Shown: positions 1-5,912 of the stretch, one piece after another
Numbering within the stretch: position 1 is the first letter of the stretch
How the letters are laid out: the number at the start of each line of letters is the position of its first letter
Source of the DNA: an uncultured Mailhella sp.
GTDB taxonomy: Bacteria > Desulfobacterota > Desulfovibrionia > Desulfovibrionales > Desulfovibrionaceae
Length of the DNA stretch: 6,787 bases
Reading direction: 5' to 3'
NCBI GenBank assembly: GCA_905192935.1
Contig: CAJJMX010000092.1
Location: 1 to 6,787, forward strand
Notes under the pieces: model-generated
What the model was told of the DNA's origin: nothing
Seen by the model: the letters and a program-made list of their open reading frames with translations, nothing else
Database searches by the model: none
Made by a program: the position numbers and the translations under genes

Positions 1-28
1 GGAATTATTTCCCCCGCATTGCCTTTCC
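1..28 (-). repeat. Left copy of palindromic flanking repeat, cut by window edge
   Basis: Read on the minus strand, these 28 bases match 5475-5501 on the plus strand at 25 of 28 aligned positions (two mismatches, one gap). The shared unit is an inward arm like GGAAAGGCA-TGC followed by a G run and AATAATTCC. At the right-hand copy this is half of a perfect 23-nt palindrome. Here the other half would lie left of position 1, so the element is only partly visible. The two copies face each other around the packaging genes. This could be an intergenic palindrome family of the host or the edge of a transferred segment. The pairing is seen directly; the role is inferred. Confidence 0.6.
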
Positions 29-88
29 GGGGTACGGGGCGGAGCCCCGCCTGCCTTTCCTGTTTTTCCTGCGTTTTCTGCCTTTTCC
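20..88 (+). repeat. Three TGCCTTT(T)CC direct repeats before terS
   Basis: TGCCTTTCC occurs at 20-28 and 52-60, and TGCCTTTTCC at 79-88, with starts 32 and 27 bases apart. The first two flank the hairpin at 35-49. The inverse word (GAAAAGGCA) occurs at 5475-5483 just after the scaffold gene. Short iterated boxes close to a small terminase gene could be terminase recognition or regulator sites. They could also be simple drift in a pyrimidine-rich tract. Confidence 0.4.
35..49 (+). terminator. GC-rich hairpin, possible terminator of an upstream gene
   Basis: CGGGGC (35-40) pairs perfectly with GCCCCG (44-49) across a GGA loop. A pyrimidine-rich tract with several T runs follows at 51-93, but the T run does not start directly after the stem, so this is not a textbook intrinsic terminator. 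It may end transcription of a gene lying left of the window and insulate the phage operon. It may instead be the second part of the repeat at 1-28, since the right-hand element is also a palindrome followed by a GC hairpin. Confidence 0.35.
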
Positions 89-92
89 GCTT

Positions 93-98
93 TAATAT
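93..98 (+). promoter_or_regulatory. Possible -10 box for the packaging operon
   Basis: TAATAT lies in the only AT-rich stretch before terS (91-110). No convincing -35 is visible at the usual distance, where the sequence is a T/C-rich tract. If used, transcription would begin near 105, leaving a leader of only about 15 bases before the terS ATG at 120. A phage regulator or read-through from upstream could equally drive the operon. Confidence 0.2.
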
Positions 99-119
99 CA
101 TCATGAAAAGTAACGGGTT

Positions 120-656
120 ATGGGACTGACGATCAGGAAGAAGCGGTTTGTTGAGGAGTATCTTGTGGACATGAACGGCACGGAGGCGGCGAAGCGGGCG
201 GGGTATTCTGCGAAGAGTGCGGCGCAGGCGGCGTATCGGCTTCTGCACGATCCCGGGGTGTGCATGGCGCTGGAAGCAGCGCGGTCTGAGGTATCGGAGC
301 GTGTGGGTGTGGACGCGGAGTATGTGGTGCGCTCGCTGGTGGAGATCGTGGAGCGGTCGATGCAGCGCGTTCCGGTGCTGACGGCGCGTGGGGAGCAGCT
401 TGTGGACGAGGAGGGGCGCGGGGTGTGGCGTTTTGATGCGCGGAGCGCGAACAAGGCGCTGGAGCTTCTGGGGCGGCATCTCGGCATGTTCACGGACAGG
501 ATAGAAGCGGATGTGCGCGAGGGGGTGAAGGTGGTGTTTTGCGGGGGCGAGTGGGGCGGGGGCCTGGGGCGTTTTTTCTCCGGGGGCGCGCGCAGGGGAC
601 GGTTCGGCGGGCCGCGGGTCTCTGAGGGGAGGCTCTGCGGGAAGTGGTCATGGTGA
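120..656 (+). CDS. terS: Phage terminase small subunit (Terminase_2-like)
   Basis: This 178-aa protein should bind the phage recognition (pac or cos) site and recruit the large terminase for packaging. Residues about 6-55 carry the pattern typical of the Terminase_2 family: K-K-R-F-V-E-E-Y-L, then a short spacer, then G-T-E-A-A-K-R-A-G-Y-S, which forms the DNA-binding helix-turn-helix in that family. A helical oligomerisation region follows to about residue 125. ATG 120 is the first possible start, because an in-frame TAA lies at 111-113. Its ribosome binding site is weak (GGG only two bases before ATG). The last 40 or so residues are Gly, Arg and Trp rich and look unlike the rest. 17 of 18 alanine codons counted up to about residue 155 are GCG. 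The stop falls just before the large terminase start, as usual for a packaging operon. The assignment rests on the N-terminal motif and on gene order. Confidence 0.85.
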   Translation: MGLTIRKKRFVEEYLVDMNGTEAAKRAGYSAKSAAQAAYRLLHDPGVCMALEAARSEVSERVGVDAEYVVRSLVEIVERSMQRVPVLTARGEQLVDEEGRGVWRFDARSANKALELLGRHLGMFTDRIEADVREGVKVVFCGGEWGGGLGRFFSGGARRGRFGGPRVSEGRLCGKWSW

Positions 657-665
657 AGGAAGGAG
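656..665 (+). promoter_or_regulatory. Ribosome binding site selecting terL start at 668
   Basis: A purine run covers the terS stop, with AAGGA at 656-660 (7 bases before ATG 668) and GGAG at 662-665 (2 bases before it). This favours ATG 668 over the in-frame GTG 644 and ATG 650. ATG 650 has its own weaker GGGAAG at 639-644, so a start there, overlapping terS, is not excluded. Confidence 0.5.
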
Positions 666-667
666 AG

Positions 668-1930
668 ATGAGCGAGGTTCGCATACGGCTGAGGCCTTTG
701 CAGCAGAAGGCGCTGGAAGCGCTGGATGCCCGGCGTTTCGGGGTGCTTATCTGCCATCGTCGTTTCGGCAAGACGGTGCTTGCGGTATCGCGGCTTTGCC
801 GCAACGCGACGCAGTCGGGGGAGTCGTACCGCGGGGCGTACATTGCGCCCACGTACCGGCAGGCGAAGGACGTGGCCTGGGACTATCTGAAGAAGATCGC
901 GCTGGCGGCCGGGGCGAAGGTGAACGAGGGCGAGCTTCGGGTGGACTTCAGGAACGGGGCGCGGATACGTCTGTACGGGGCGGAGAATCCGGACTCGTTG
1001 CGGGGGCTGAATCTGTGCGACGTGGTGTTCGACGAAGTGGCGCAGATGCCCTATTCGATGTGGTCGGAGATCGTGCTTCCCATGATTCTGGCGACGCACG
1101 GCCGGGCGCTGTTTCTGGGGACGCCGAAGGGGCGGAACGCGCTCTGGAAGGTGTGGGAGAACGCGCGATTGCACGACGGGGAGTGGACGGCGCTCATGTA
1201 CCGCGCTTCCGAGACGGGGATACTCTCGGAAGAGGATCTGGCCGTGGCGCGGCGCGAGACCGACGAAGCGGAATACGAGCAGGAGTACGAGTGTTCGTTC
1301 ACGGCGGCGGTGGCGGGGGCGTATTACGGCAGGCTCATGGAGCAGCTGGACCGCGAGGGAAAGATAGCTTCGGTGCCGTATGAGCCGGGGTATCCGGTGG
1401 TGACGGCGTGGGATCTCGGTTTTTCGGACTCCACGGCCATCTGGTTTGCGCAGGTGGTGGGACGAGAGGTGCACGTCATCGACTACTATCAGGCGTCGGG
1501 TGCGGGTCTGGATCACTATGTGGGGGTGCTGCGGGAGAAGGGCTATGGGTACGCTGAACATCTTCTGCCGCACGACGCGGCGGCTTCGGAGCTCGGGACG
1601 GGCACGACGCGGCTTGAGACGCTTCAGAGGCTCGGGGTGCGGGGGCGGGTGCTGCCCATGACCACGGTGGACGACGGCATCAATGCGGTGCGGCTGCTTC
1701 TGCCGCGCTGCTGGTTCGATGAGAAGCGCTGTGCGCGGGGTCTGGAAGCCCTGCGTCTGTACCAGCGCGAATGGGATGAAAAGGCCAATGATTTCAGGGC
1801 GCGGCCGCTGCATGACTGGACGAGTCACGGCGCGGACGCCTTTCGGTATCTGGCCATGGGACTGGACAACGTTGCGGGGCGGGGCGGATTTGAGAAGCTG
1901 CCGCCGCGCAGGAATCTGCGGGTGTGCTGA
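668..1930 (+). CDS. terL: Phage terminase large subunit (ATPase and nuclease)
   Basis: This is the motor that translocates DNA into the procapsid and cuts the concatemer. Counting from ATG 668 (420 aa), the N-terminal ATPase shows a Walker A-like loop C29-H-R-R-F-G-K-T36, a Walker B V119-V-F-D-E123, and a coupling motif L150-G-T-P-K-G155. The C-terminal RNase H-like nuclease begins near residue 244. D249 (in A-W-D-L-G-F), D303 (L-P-H-D) and D390 (H-G-A-D-A-F) are the likely metal-binding acidic triad. All key residues are present and the frame is open throughout, so the gene looks functional. It follows terS by 11 bases, and its TGA at 1928-1930 overlaps the likely portal ATG as TGATG. In-frame starts at 644 and 650 are also possible. 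The length is a little below P22 gp2 (about 500 aa). The function is secure; the exact subfamily is not. Confidence 0.93.
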   Translation: MSEVRIRLRPLQQKALEALDARRFGVLICHRRFGKTVLAVSRLCRNATQSGESYRGAYIAPTYRQAKDVAWDYLKKIALAAGAKVNEGELRVDFRNGARIRLYGAENPDSLRGLNLCDVVFDEVAQMPYSMWSEIVLPMILATHGRALFLGTPKGRNALWKVWENARLHDGEWTALMYRASETGILSEEDLAVARRETDEAEYEQEYECSFTAAVAGAYYGRLMEQLDREGKIASVPYEPGYPVVTAWDLGFSDSTAIWFAQVVGREVHVIDYYQASGAGLDHYVGVLREKGYGYAEHLLPHDAAASELGTGTTRLETLQRLGVRGRVLPMTTVDDGINAVRLLLPRCWFDEKRCARGLEALRLYQREWDEKANDFRARPLHDWTSHGADAFRYLAMGLDNVAGRGGFEKLPPRRNLRVC

Positions 1931-4047
1931 TGGACGAAAAGGACAGAGACGAGCGGGTGCGCCGCGTGATCGCGCGGGAGATGGAAGCGTGCATGGGCGT
2001 GGAGGGATCGCGGCTTTCTTCGGAGCGCACGGCGCTCAAGAAGAAGTATCTGGGCTACGGCTACGGCGTGGACGAGGAGCGCGAGGGCAAGGGGCTTTCG
2101 ACCTATGTGGACCGCACGGTCATGGAGAGCGTGGAATGGGCCAAGCCGGGGCTCATGCGGGTGTTCTGCACGGATGAGATCATAAGGTTCGAGCCGAAGA
2201 CGCCGGATCAGGAGCAGGCCGCCGAGGACGCGACGCTGTATGTGAATCAGGTGGTGTTCGGCAGGCGGATGTTTTCGCTGGTGCACGACGTTCTGGCGGA
2301 CGGTCTTTATCAGCGGGCGGGCTGGTGCATGGCGCACTGTCCGGAGCGCCGGGAGCGGCGGGTGCGGCAGTTCACCGGGCTTTCGGAAGCCGAGGCCGTG
2401 GCGCTGCTCATGGATCCGGCGCTGGACATGGAGACGCCGGGCGCGGTGAAGGTGCGTCGTTATGCGTCGCCGCAGGGGCCGCTTTACGACGTGACCGTGC
2501 ATCAGAACGTGACCGTGCGCGAGATACGCATCGACGCCGTGCCTCCGGAGAACGTGATCGTGTCGGCGGACGCGGAAAGCGTGGAGAAGGCGCGTTTCAT
2601 AGCCTGCTGGCAGAGGCGCACGGCGTCGGAGCTTGTGAGCGAAGGGTATCCGCGCGGGCTCATCGAGGAACTGGAACCTGCGGACGGCGCGGACGAGATG
2701 CCGGAAACCGCGGTGGGCCGCGCGGTGAACGACGTTTTCGGACCGGCGCGCGGCGAGGGACGCGGGGCGGCGCGGGAATACAGGATCTATGAAGCGTGGT
2801 TCGACTTTGATCTGGATGGCGACGGGCTGGACGAAAAGGTGAAGGCCACGTTCTGCGGCGAGGGGGAGAGCTGCCGCATCCTGAAGCTTGAGGAATGGCC
2901 GCTGTATCGTGCGCCGCTTTTTGCGGCCTGTTCGGTGCCCATGCCGCATCAGGTGGTGGGGCTGTGTCTGGCGGATCTCGTGTCCGACGTGCAGGACCTG
3001 CGCACGGAGATGACGCGGCAGTATCTGGACAATCTGGCGTTGTCCAATCAGGGCGAGCTCGTGGTGAACGAGGGCATGAGCGGCAGCGTGGAATACGACA
3101 GTCTGCTGGCGCGCGGGGTGGGGGCGGTGCATCGCATACGCGGCGACGCCACCATAACGCCGCTGCCGGTGACGGCCTCGTCTTCGGACGCGCTTGCCGG
3201 TCTCGACATGAGCGCGGCGCTCATCGAGCGGCGCACGGGGGTGTCGAGCCGCACGCAGAGTCTTCAGGCGGACACGCTCCAGAACACGGCCACGGGCGCG
3301 AGCATCATGGAGGAGGCGATAAATCAGCGTCTGGAGCTCATCGCGCGCGTGTACGCGGAGACCTTTTTCAAGCCGCTCGGCCGTTATGTGCTGCATCTTC
3401 TGCACCGTTATCACGACAAGGCGGTGCAGCTTCGACTGAAGGGGCGTTTCATGGCCTTCGATCCGCGCAACTGGGATCCGGACATGGACATAGCCGTAGC
3501 CGTGGGACTCGGCACGGGCAACCGCACGAAGCTCGTGGCGGCCTGTCGCGAGATATTGCAGCTTCAGCAGGCGTTCATGGGGCGTCTCGGGGCGAACTCT
3601 CCGGTGCATCTGTCCAACGTGGTGTACACCTGCCACAAGATGGCGGAAGCCGCGGGACTGGAATCTCCCGAGCGCTTCTTCGGTTCGGAAGAGGACGCCA
3701 AGAAGGCCGAGGCGGCCATGAGAAACGCGCCTGCCGCGCCTTCGGCGGACGAGAAGAAGCTGGAGCTTGAAAAGGAAAAGCTGCGTCTTGAGCGGGAGAA
3801 GTTCGAGCTTGAGAAGGCGGAAACGCTGGAGCGGCTGCGTCTTGATGCGTGGAAGGCTCAGACGGACGCCGCGCGCGACGCGGCCAAAACGGCGCAGAGC
3901 GCGCTTCTGGACAAGGCGAAGACCGAAGGAAACCTTGCGCTGAAGGCGGCGGAAATGCGCATGGAGGAAGGTCTTGACCGTGCGCGTCTGGCCGCGGGCG
4001 AGCGTGGCGCGGGCCTGACGAAGATCAGGGGCGTCGGGGAACTGTGA
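1930..4047 (+). CDS. P22-like phage portal protein
   Basis: The portal forms the dodecameric ring at one capsid vertex through which DNA passes, and it is the docking site for terminase and tail. At 705 aa it is close to P22 gp1 (725 aa) and longer than typical siphophage portals. Family-like features include P-P-E-N-V-I-V (about residues 206-212), then a conserved block around 335-375 with V-P-M-P-H-Q-V-V-G, D-V-Q-D-L-R-T-E and L-D-N-L-A-L-S-N-Q, and a later helix-rich core. From about residue 608 to 690 the chain is a charged K/E/R/L coiled-coil helix, comparable to the helical barrel at the C terminus of P22 portal. ATG 1930 overlaps the terL stop (TGATG). GTG 1924, two codons earlier, is better spaced from AGGAA at 1910-1914 and is a fair alternative. 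The stop (TGA 4045-4047) again overlaps the next ATG. The portal call is firm; the P22 grouping rests on motifs, length and gene order. Confidence 0.9.
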   Translation: MDEKDRDERVRRVIAREMEACMGVEGSRLSSERTALKKKYLGYGYGVDEEREGKGLSTYVDRTVMESVEWAKPGLMRVFCTDEIIRFEPKTPDQEQAAEDATLYVNQVVFGRRMFSLVHDVLADGLYQRAGWCMAHCPERRERRVRQFTGLSEAEAVALLMDPALDMETPGAVKVRRYASPQGPLYDVTVHQNVTVREIRIDAVPPENVIVSADAESVEKARFIACWQRRTASELVSEGYPRGLIEELEPADGADEMPETAVGRAVNDVFGPARGEGRGAAREYRIYEAWFDFDLDGDGLDEKVKATFCGEGESCRILKLEEWPLYRAPLFAACSVPMPHQVVGLCLADLVSDVQDLRTEMTRQYLDNLALSNQGELVVNEGMSGSVEYDSLLARGVGAVHRIRGDATITPLPVTASSSDALAGLDMSAALIERRTGVSSRTQSLQADTLQNTATGASIMEEAINQRLELIARVYAETFFKPLGRYVLHLLHRYHDKAVQLRLKGRFMAFDPRNWDPDMDIAVAVGLGTGNRTKLVAACREILQLQQAFMGRLGANSPVHLSNVVYTCHKMAEAAGLESPERFFGSEEDAKKAEAAMRNAPAAPSADEKKLELEKEKLRLEREKFELEKAETLERLRLDAWKAQTDAARDAAKTAQSALLDKAKTEGNLALKAAEMRMEEGLDRARLAAGERGAGLTKIRGVGEL

Positions 4048-4205
4048 TGGACGCGAAGAAGCCGGCCTTTGGGGGATTCCGGAAAGCCCTGTTCATGGCC
4101 ACAGCGCCGTTTGTTGCTTGCGGCATGGAGAAGGCAGGGAACTGGGGCGGAAACAGGGTCAAAGGGCTGCCCGGGGACTTCATGAGGGAAGACAATGACG
4201 CATGA
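4047..4205 (+). CDS. Small 52-aa ORF between portal and next gene
   Basis: I do not recognise this protein. The ATG at 4047-4049 overlaps the portal stop as TGATG, and the TGA at 4203-4205 runs 11 bases into the next gene, so it fills exactly what would otherwise be a 147-base gap in a gapless operon. This tight tiling is the main reason to call it real. It starts M-D-A-K-K-P, has a short hydrophobic stretch at about residues 14-24 (A-L-F-M-A-T-A-P-F-V-A) followed by Cys25, and ends in a Gly/Asn-rich and acidic tail. The basic start, hydrophobic stretch and cysteine faintly resemble a lipoprotein signal, but Phe at -3 is a poor lipobox residue. No separate ribosome binding site is evident, so it would rely on coupling to the portal. 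It may be a minor procapsid factor; that is a guess from position only. Confidence 0.55.
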   Translation: MDAKKPAFGGFRKALFMATAPFVACGMEKAGNWGGNRVKGLPGDFMREDNDA

Positions 4206-4470
4206 AGAGCGGATGGAAGCGCTGGAAGCCGGACGCATTCTGCAGAGCGGGGTGTTCCGGCGGGTGTTCGAGCGCCTGGACGCGCGGTATGTGCAGGCGT
4301 GGCGCGCCAGTACCGACGGCGTGAAGCGCGAGGACTGGTGGCGCATGCAGCGGGCGCTTGCAGAGGTGAAGAAGGAAATTTTTCGGGAATTGCAGTGCGC
4401 CGCGCTCAAGGAACATGGCAAGGATGAAGCATTGAATGCGGCCGTGAAAGCCGTGAAGGAGAACGCATGA
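4195..4470 (+). CDS. Hypothetical helical phage protein (91 aa)
   Basis: I do not recognise a family. The product is small, charged and predicted largely helical by eye, with no membrane segment or signal peptide. A central R-E-D-W-W-R-M-Q is followed by an amphipathic-looking helix rich in Lys, Glu and Ala. ATG 4195 is preceded by GAGGGAA at 4184-4190, a fair ribosome binding site. The gene overlaps the 52-aa ORF by 11 bases and the scaffold gene by ATGA (4467-4470), so all three are probably translated together. P22 has no gene between portal and scaffold, so this and its small neighbour are additions to the basic module. A role as an assembly accessory is only inferred from its place. Confidence 0.8.
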   Translation: MTHEERMEALEAGRILQSGVFRRVFERLDARYVQAWRASTDGVKREDWWRMQRALAEVKKEIFRELQCAALKEHGKDEALNAAVKAVKENA

Positions 4471-5468
4471 ACGACATGGAGAAAAAAGCGGAGGGCGTGT
4501 ACGACGTGGACGCCATAGCTTCTCTGTTTGACGGCGGGGCGGAAGGCGGCTCCGAAGAAGGGGAGGATATGCCCGAAGAGGTCCGGGACGAGGAAGGCCG
4601 TGACGGGGAAGGCTCCGCTGCCGAAGATAAGACCGGCTCTGCCGCAGAGGACGCCGCCGGCGCTGCCGATGATGCCGAAAAGGACGCCGGAAACGATGAA
4701 GAGGGCCTTGCGGACGTGCCCATGCCGGAAGGCTTTGAAGAGGCACTGTGGAGCGCGCTTTCTCCCGAGGCGCGAAGCGCGGTGCACTCGCGCGAGCAGG
4801 CCCACGCCGCGGAGCTTTCGCAGGCGAGGCAGAAGGAGCAGGCCGCAAGGCAGCGCGAGGAGCAGTTTGCCGTGGCGGCCAACGCCGAGCTTCAGCATGC
4901 GCTTGCCGCCATGAAGCAGATCGTGGAAGCCGAATACGGCTCCGTGGACTGGAACGCCCTTGCGGAACGTGATCCCGCGGCCTTCGTGAAGCTGCGTCAG
5001 GCCTGCGCCTCCCGCATGGACGCCGTGCGCCGCGTGCAGGAGCGCGTGACGCAGGCCGCGCGCCGCTACGAGGCGGAACGCGCCGCCCAGGCCTCCCGCG
5101 CCATGGCCGACGAGTTCGCCCGCGTCCAGCCGGAACTGCGCGCCCTCATGGGAGCCGGATTCAACGGAAGAACCTTCGCCGCAACCCTCGCCGAATACAT
5201 GAAGGAGCAGGGCTGCCCACCTTCCGCTGTCAACGGCCTGACCAAAGGGTACGAGGTCAAGCTCGTCGCCAAGGCCATGCTCTACGACGCCCTCGCCGCC
5301 AGACGCGCCGCCGCCGTCAAAAAAGTCGCCGACGCCCCCAGCGTCCGCCCCCCGCGCGCCTCGGCCGCCGACCCCCACAGCGCCCGAGCCTCCCGCGCCC
5401 GCGACGCCCTCGCCAGACACCCCGACAGCACCGACGCCCTCGCCGCCCTCTTCGAAGCAACTATGTAA
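4467..5468 (+). CDS. Phage scaffolding protein
   Basis: The scaffold guides coat subunits into a procapsid and then leaves or is degraded before DNA enters. The 333-aa chain has the usual make-up. There is a very acidic, low-complexity N-terminal third (about residues 14-85, Asp, Glu, Ala and Gly), a long charged coiled-coil region (about 105-215) and a basic, Ala/Arg-rich C terminus (about 285-333). The segment Y157-G-S-V-D-W162 followed by E-R-D-P (167-170) is of a type I associate with phage scaffolds. In P22 scaffold the basic C-terminal helices contact coat, and this tail may do the same. AAGGAG at 4456-4461 lies 5 bases before ATG 4467, which overlaps the previous stop. The last 20 alanine codons are GCC 19 times and GCG never, the reverse of terS. 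No protease motif was seen. The coat gene expected next is absent. Confidence 0.75.
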   Translation: MNDMEKKAEGVYDVDAIASLFDGGAEGGSEEGEDMPEEVRDEEGRDGEGSAAEDKTGSAAEDAAGAADDAEKDAGNDEEGLADVPMPEGFEEALWSALSPEARSAVHSREQAHAAELSQARQKEQAARQREEQFAVAANAELQHALAAMKQIVEAEYGSVDWNALAERDPAAFVKLRQACASRMDAVRRVQERVTQAARRYEAERAAQASRAMADEFARVQPELRALMGAGFNGRTFAATLAEYMKEQGCPPSAVNGLTKGYEVKLVAKAMLYDALAARRAAAVKKVADAPSVRPPRASAADPHSARASRARDALARHPDSTDALAALFEATM

Positions 5469-5474
5469 AACGCA

Positions 5475-5501
5475 GAAAAGGCATGCGGGGGGAATAATTC
5501 C
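5475..5501 (+). repeat. Right copy of palindromic flanking repeat
   Basis: This matches the reverse complement of 1-28 at 25 of 28 aligned positions and sits 6 bases after the scaffold stop. The match includes the arm GAAAAGGCA outside the palindrome, so it is more than two G/C runs pairing by chance. Both arms point inward to the packaging genes. Confidence 0.6.
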
Positions 5502-5507
5502 CCCCGC
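5485..5507. repeat. Perfect 23-nt palindrome
   Basis: The 11-base arm GCGGGGGGAAT and its exact complement surround a single central A. In RNA it would form a GC stem with a small AT loop. No T run follows on the plus strand. Read on the minus strand it is followed by a T-rich stretch (CCTTTTCTGCGTTTT), so it might act as a weak terminator in that direction. A cut version of the same palindrome opens the window. Confidence 0.7.
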
Positions 5508-5509
5508 GC

Positions 5510-5557
5510 CCCCTTGGTTCTGCCTCCCGGCTTCGCCGGTTCGGCAGGACAAAGGGG
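5510..5557. repeat. Long imperfect stem-loop
   Basis: Arm 5510-5524 pairs with 5543-5557 over 15 positions with one mismatch (G5516 opposite A5551) and one G-T pair. A TC/TTC internal loop follows, then an inner stem CCGGC (5527-5531) with GCCGG (5535-5539) closing a TTC loop. This gives about 19 pairs in all. It begins two bases after the 23-nt palindrome, so the two structures form a tandem. It could end transcription of the packaging operon, though no T tract follows, or protect the 3' end of its message. Confidence 0.6.
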
Positions 5558-5599
5558 ACGGGAAGATTCATGCCGTGCATTTTCTCAGCGCTCTGGGGC

Positions 5600-5793
5600 C
5601 CCGGGCGACATCAGGAGCCCGGCCGACGGCCGCAAGCAGGCGGGATTCACTTCCGCCGTCAAGCGCAGCGGGCGTCGTGCAAGTGGAGAGACAGTACAGC
5701 GTGTCCGGAGCAGACGGGACGTGGCGTCACTCGGGCGGCGGTGTAACGGGCGGGGGCTCGAGACTCGTGTAACAGCCGATAGTGTCGCCCGGG
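5600..5793. repeat. 194-bp stretch closed by 11-bp inverted repeat
   Basis: CCCGGGCGACA at 5600-5610 is the exact reverse complement of 5783-5793. The enclosed sequence is GC-rich and non-coding. It holds a small palindrome (GGCCG-A-CGGCC, 5621-5631), a 6-bp pairing (5625-5630 with 5655-5660) and two copies of GTGTAAC (5741-5747 and 5767-5773). It might be a structured RNA, a small non-autonomous element with terminal repeats, or a chance pairing in GC-rich DNA. No known RNA family was recognised. Confidence 0.4.
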
Positions 5794-5851
5794 AAGAAAC
5801 CAGTGAAAAAGAACTTGTCGAATCAGAATAAAGACGATAAAAAAGAAGAAC

Positions 5852-5871
5852 ATTTTTTCTGTAGAAAAAAT
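5852..5871. promoter_or_regulatory. Perfect inverted repeat abutting fic -10 box, likely operator
   Basis: The 9-base arm ATTTTTTCT (5852-5860) and its exact complement (5863-5871) flank a GT spacer. The repeat ends at the base before the TATAAT box and covers the spacer and part of the -35 region, a common place for a repressor site. AT-rich DNA makes such repeats more likely by chance, so the operator role is inferred. Confidence 0.45.
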
Positions 5872-5877
5872 TATAAT
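5872..5877 (+). promoter_or_regulatory. Likely -10 box of the Fic gene promoter
   Basis: This is a consensus TATAAT, 35 bases before the Fic start codon, in the most AT-rich part of the window. The -35 position (about 5849-5854) does not match TTGACA, so the promoter may be weak or need an activator. Transcription would begin near 5884, giving a leader of about 30 bases that includes the GGAG at 5901-5904. Confidence 0.45.
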
Positions 5878-5912
5878 CCATTAGTTATCTTGGAAAAAAT
5901 GGAGTCAAAAAG

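Larger units (their letters stand above)
5469..5912. other. Hairpin-rich non-coding region between scaffold and Fic gene
   Basis: No convincing gene was found in these 444 bases on either strand. The few open frames are short, Arg/Ser/Pro rich and lack ribosome binding sites. The left part (5475-5800) is GC-rich with a 23-nt palindrome, a long stem-loop and a distant 11-bp inverted repeat. The right part (5801-5912) is very AT-rich and carries the likely Fic promoter. The sharp composition change near 5800 suggests that two segments of different origin meet here. Confidence 0.7.

Noticed and set aside
103..129. Eight-codon ORF (M-K-S-N-G-L-W-D) overlapping the terS start, possible leader peptide
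   Set aside because: There is no ribosome binding site before it, its length is easily due to chance, and its codons show no regulatory pattern.
101..5552. Three very long minus-strand open frames (101-1828, 1825-3636, 3858-5552) that nearly tile the module
   Set aside because: They mirror real plus-strand genes with clear motifs. Two are Arg, Pro and His rich and the third (3858-5552) is rich in Gly, Ala, Val and His; none shows a recognisable domain. Codons ending in G or C on the plus strand rarely create stops on the other strand, so long antisense frames are expected.
5735..5790. Possible tRNA or integron attC site near the GTGTAAC repeats
   Set aside because: No cloverleaf with an acceptor stem and T-loop could be drawn, and GTGTAAC does not fit the RYYYAAC core; no integrase is in view.
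5514..5881. Short overlapping open frames on both strands in the scaffold-Fic gap
   Set aside because: They are Arg/Ser/Pro rich, lack ribosome binding sites and domains, and overlap strong inverted repeats; none continues a neighbouring gene.
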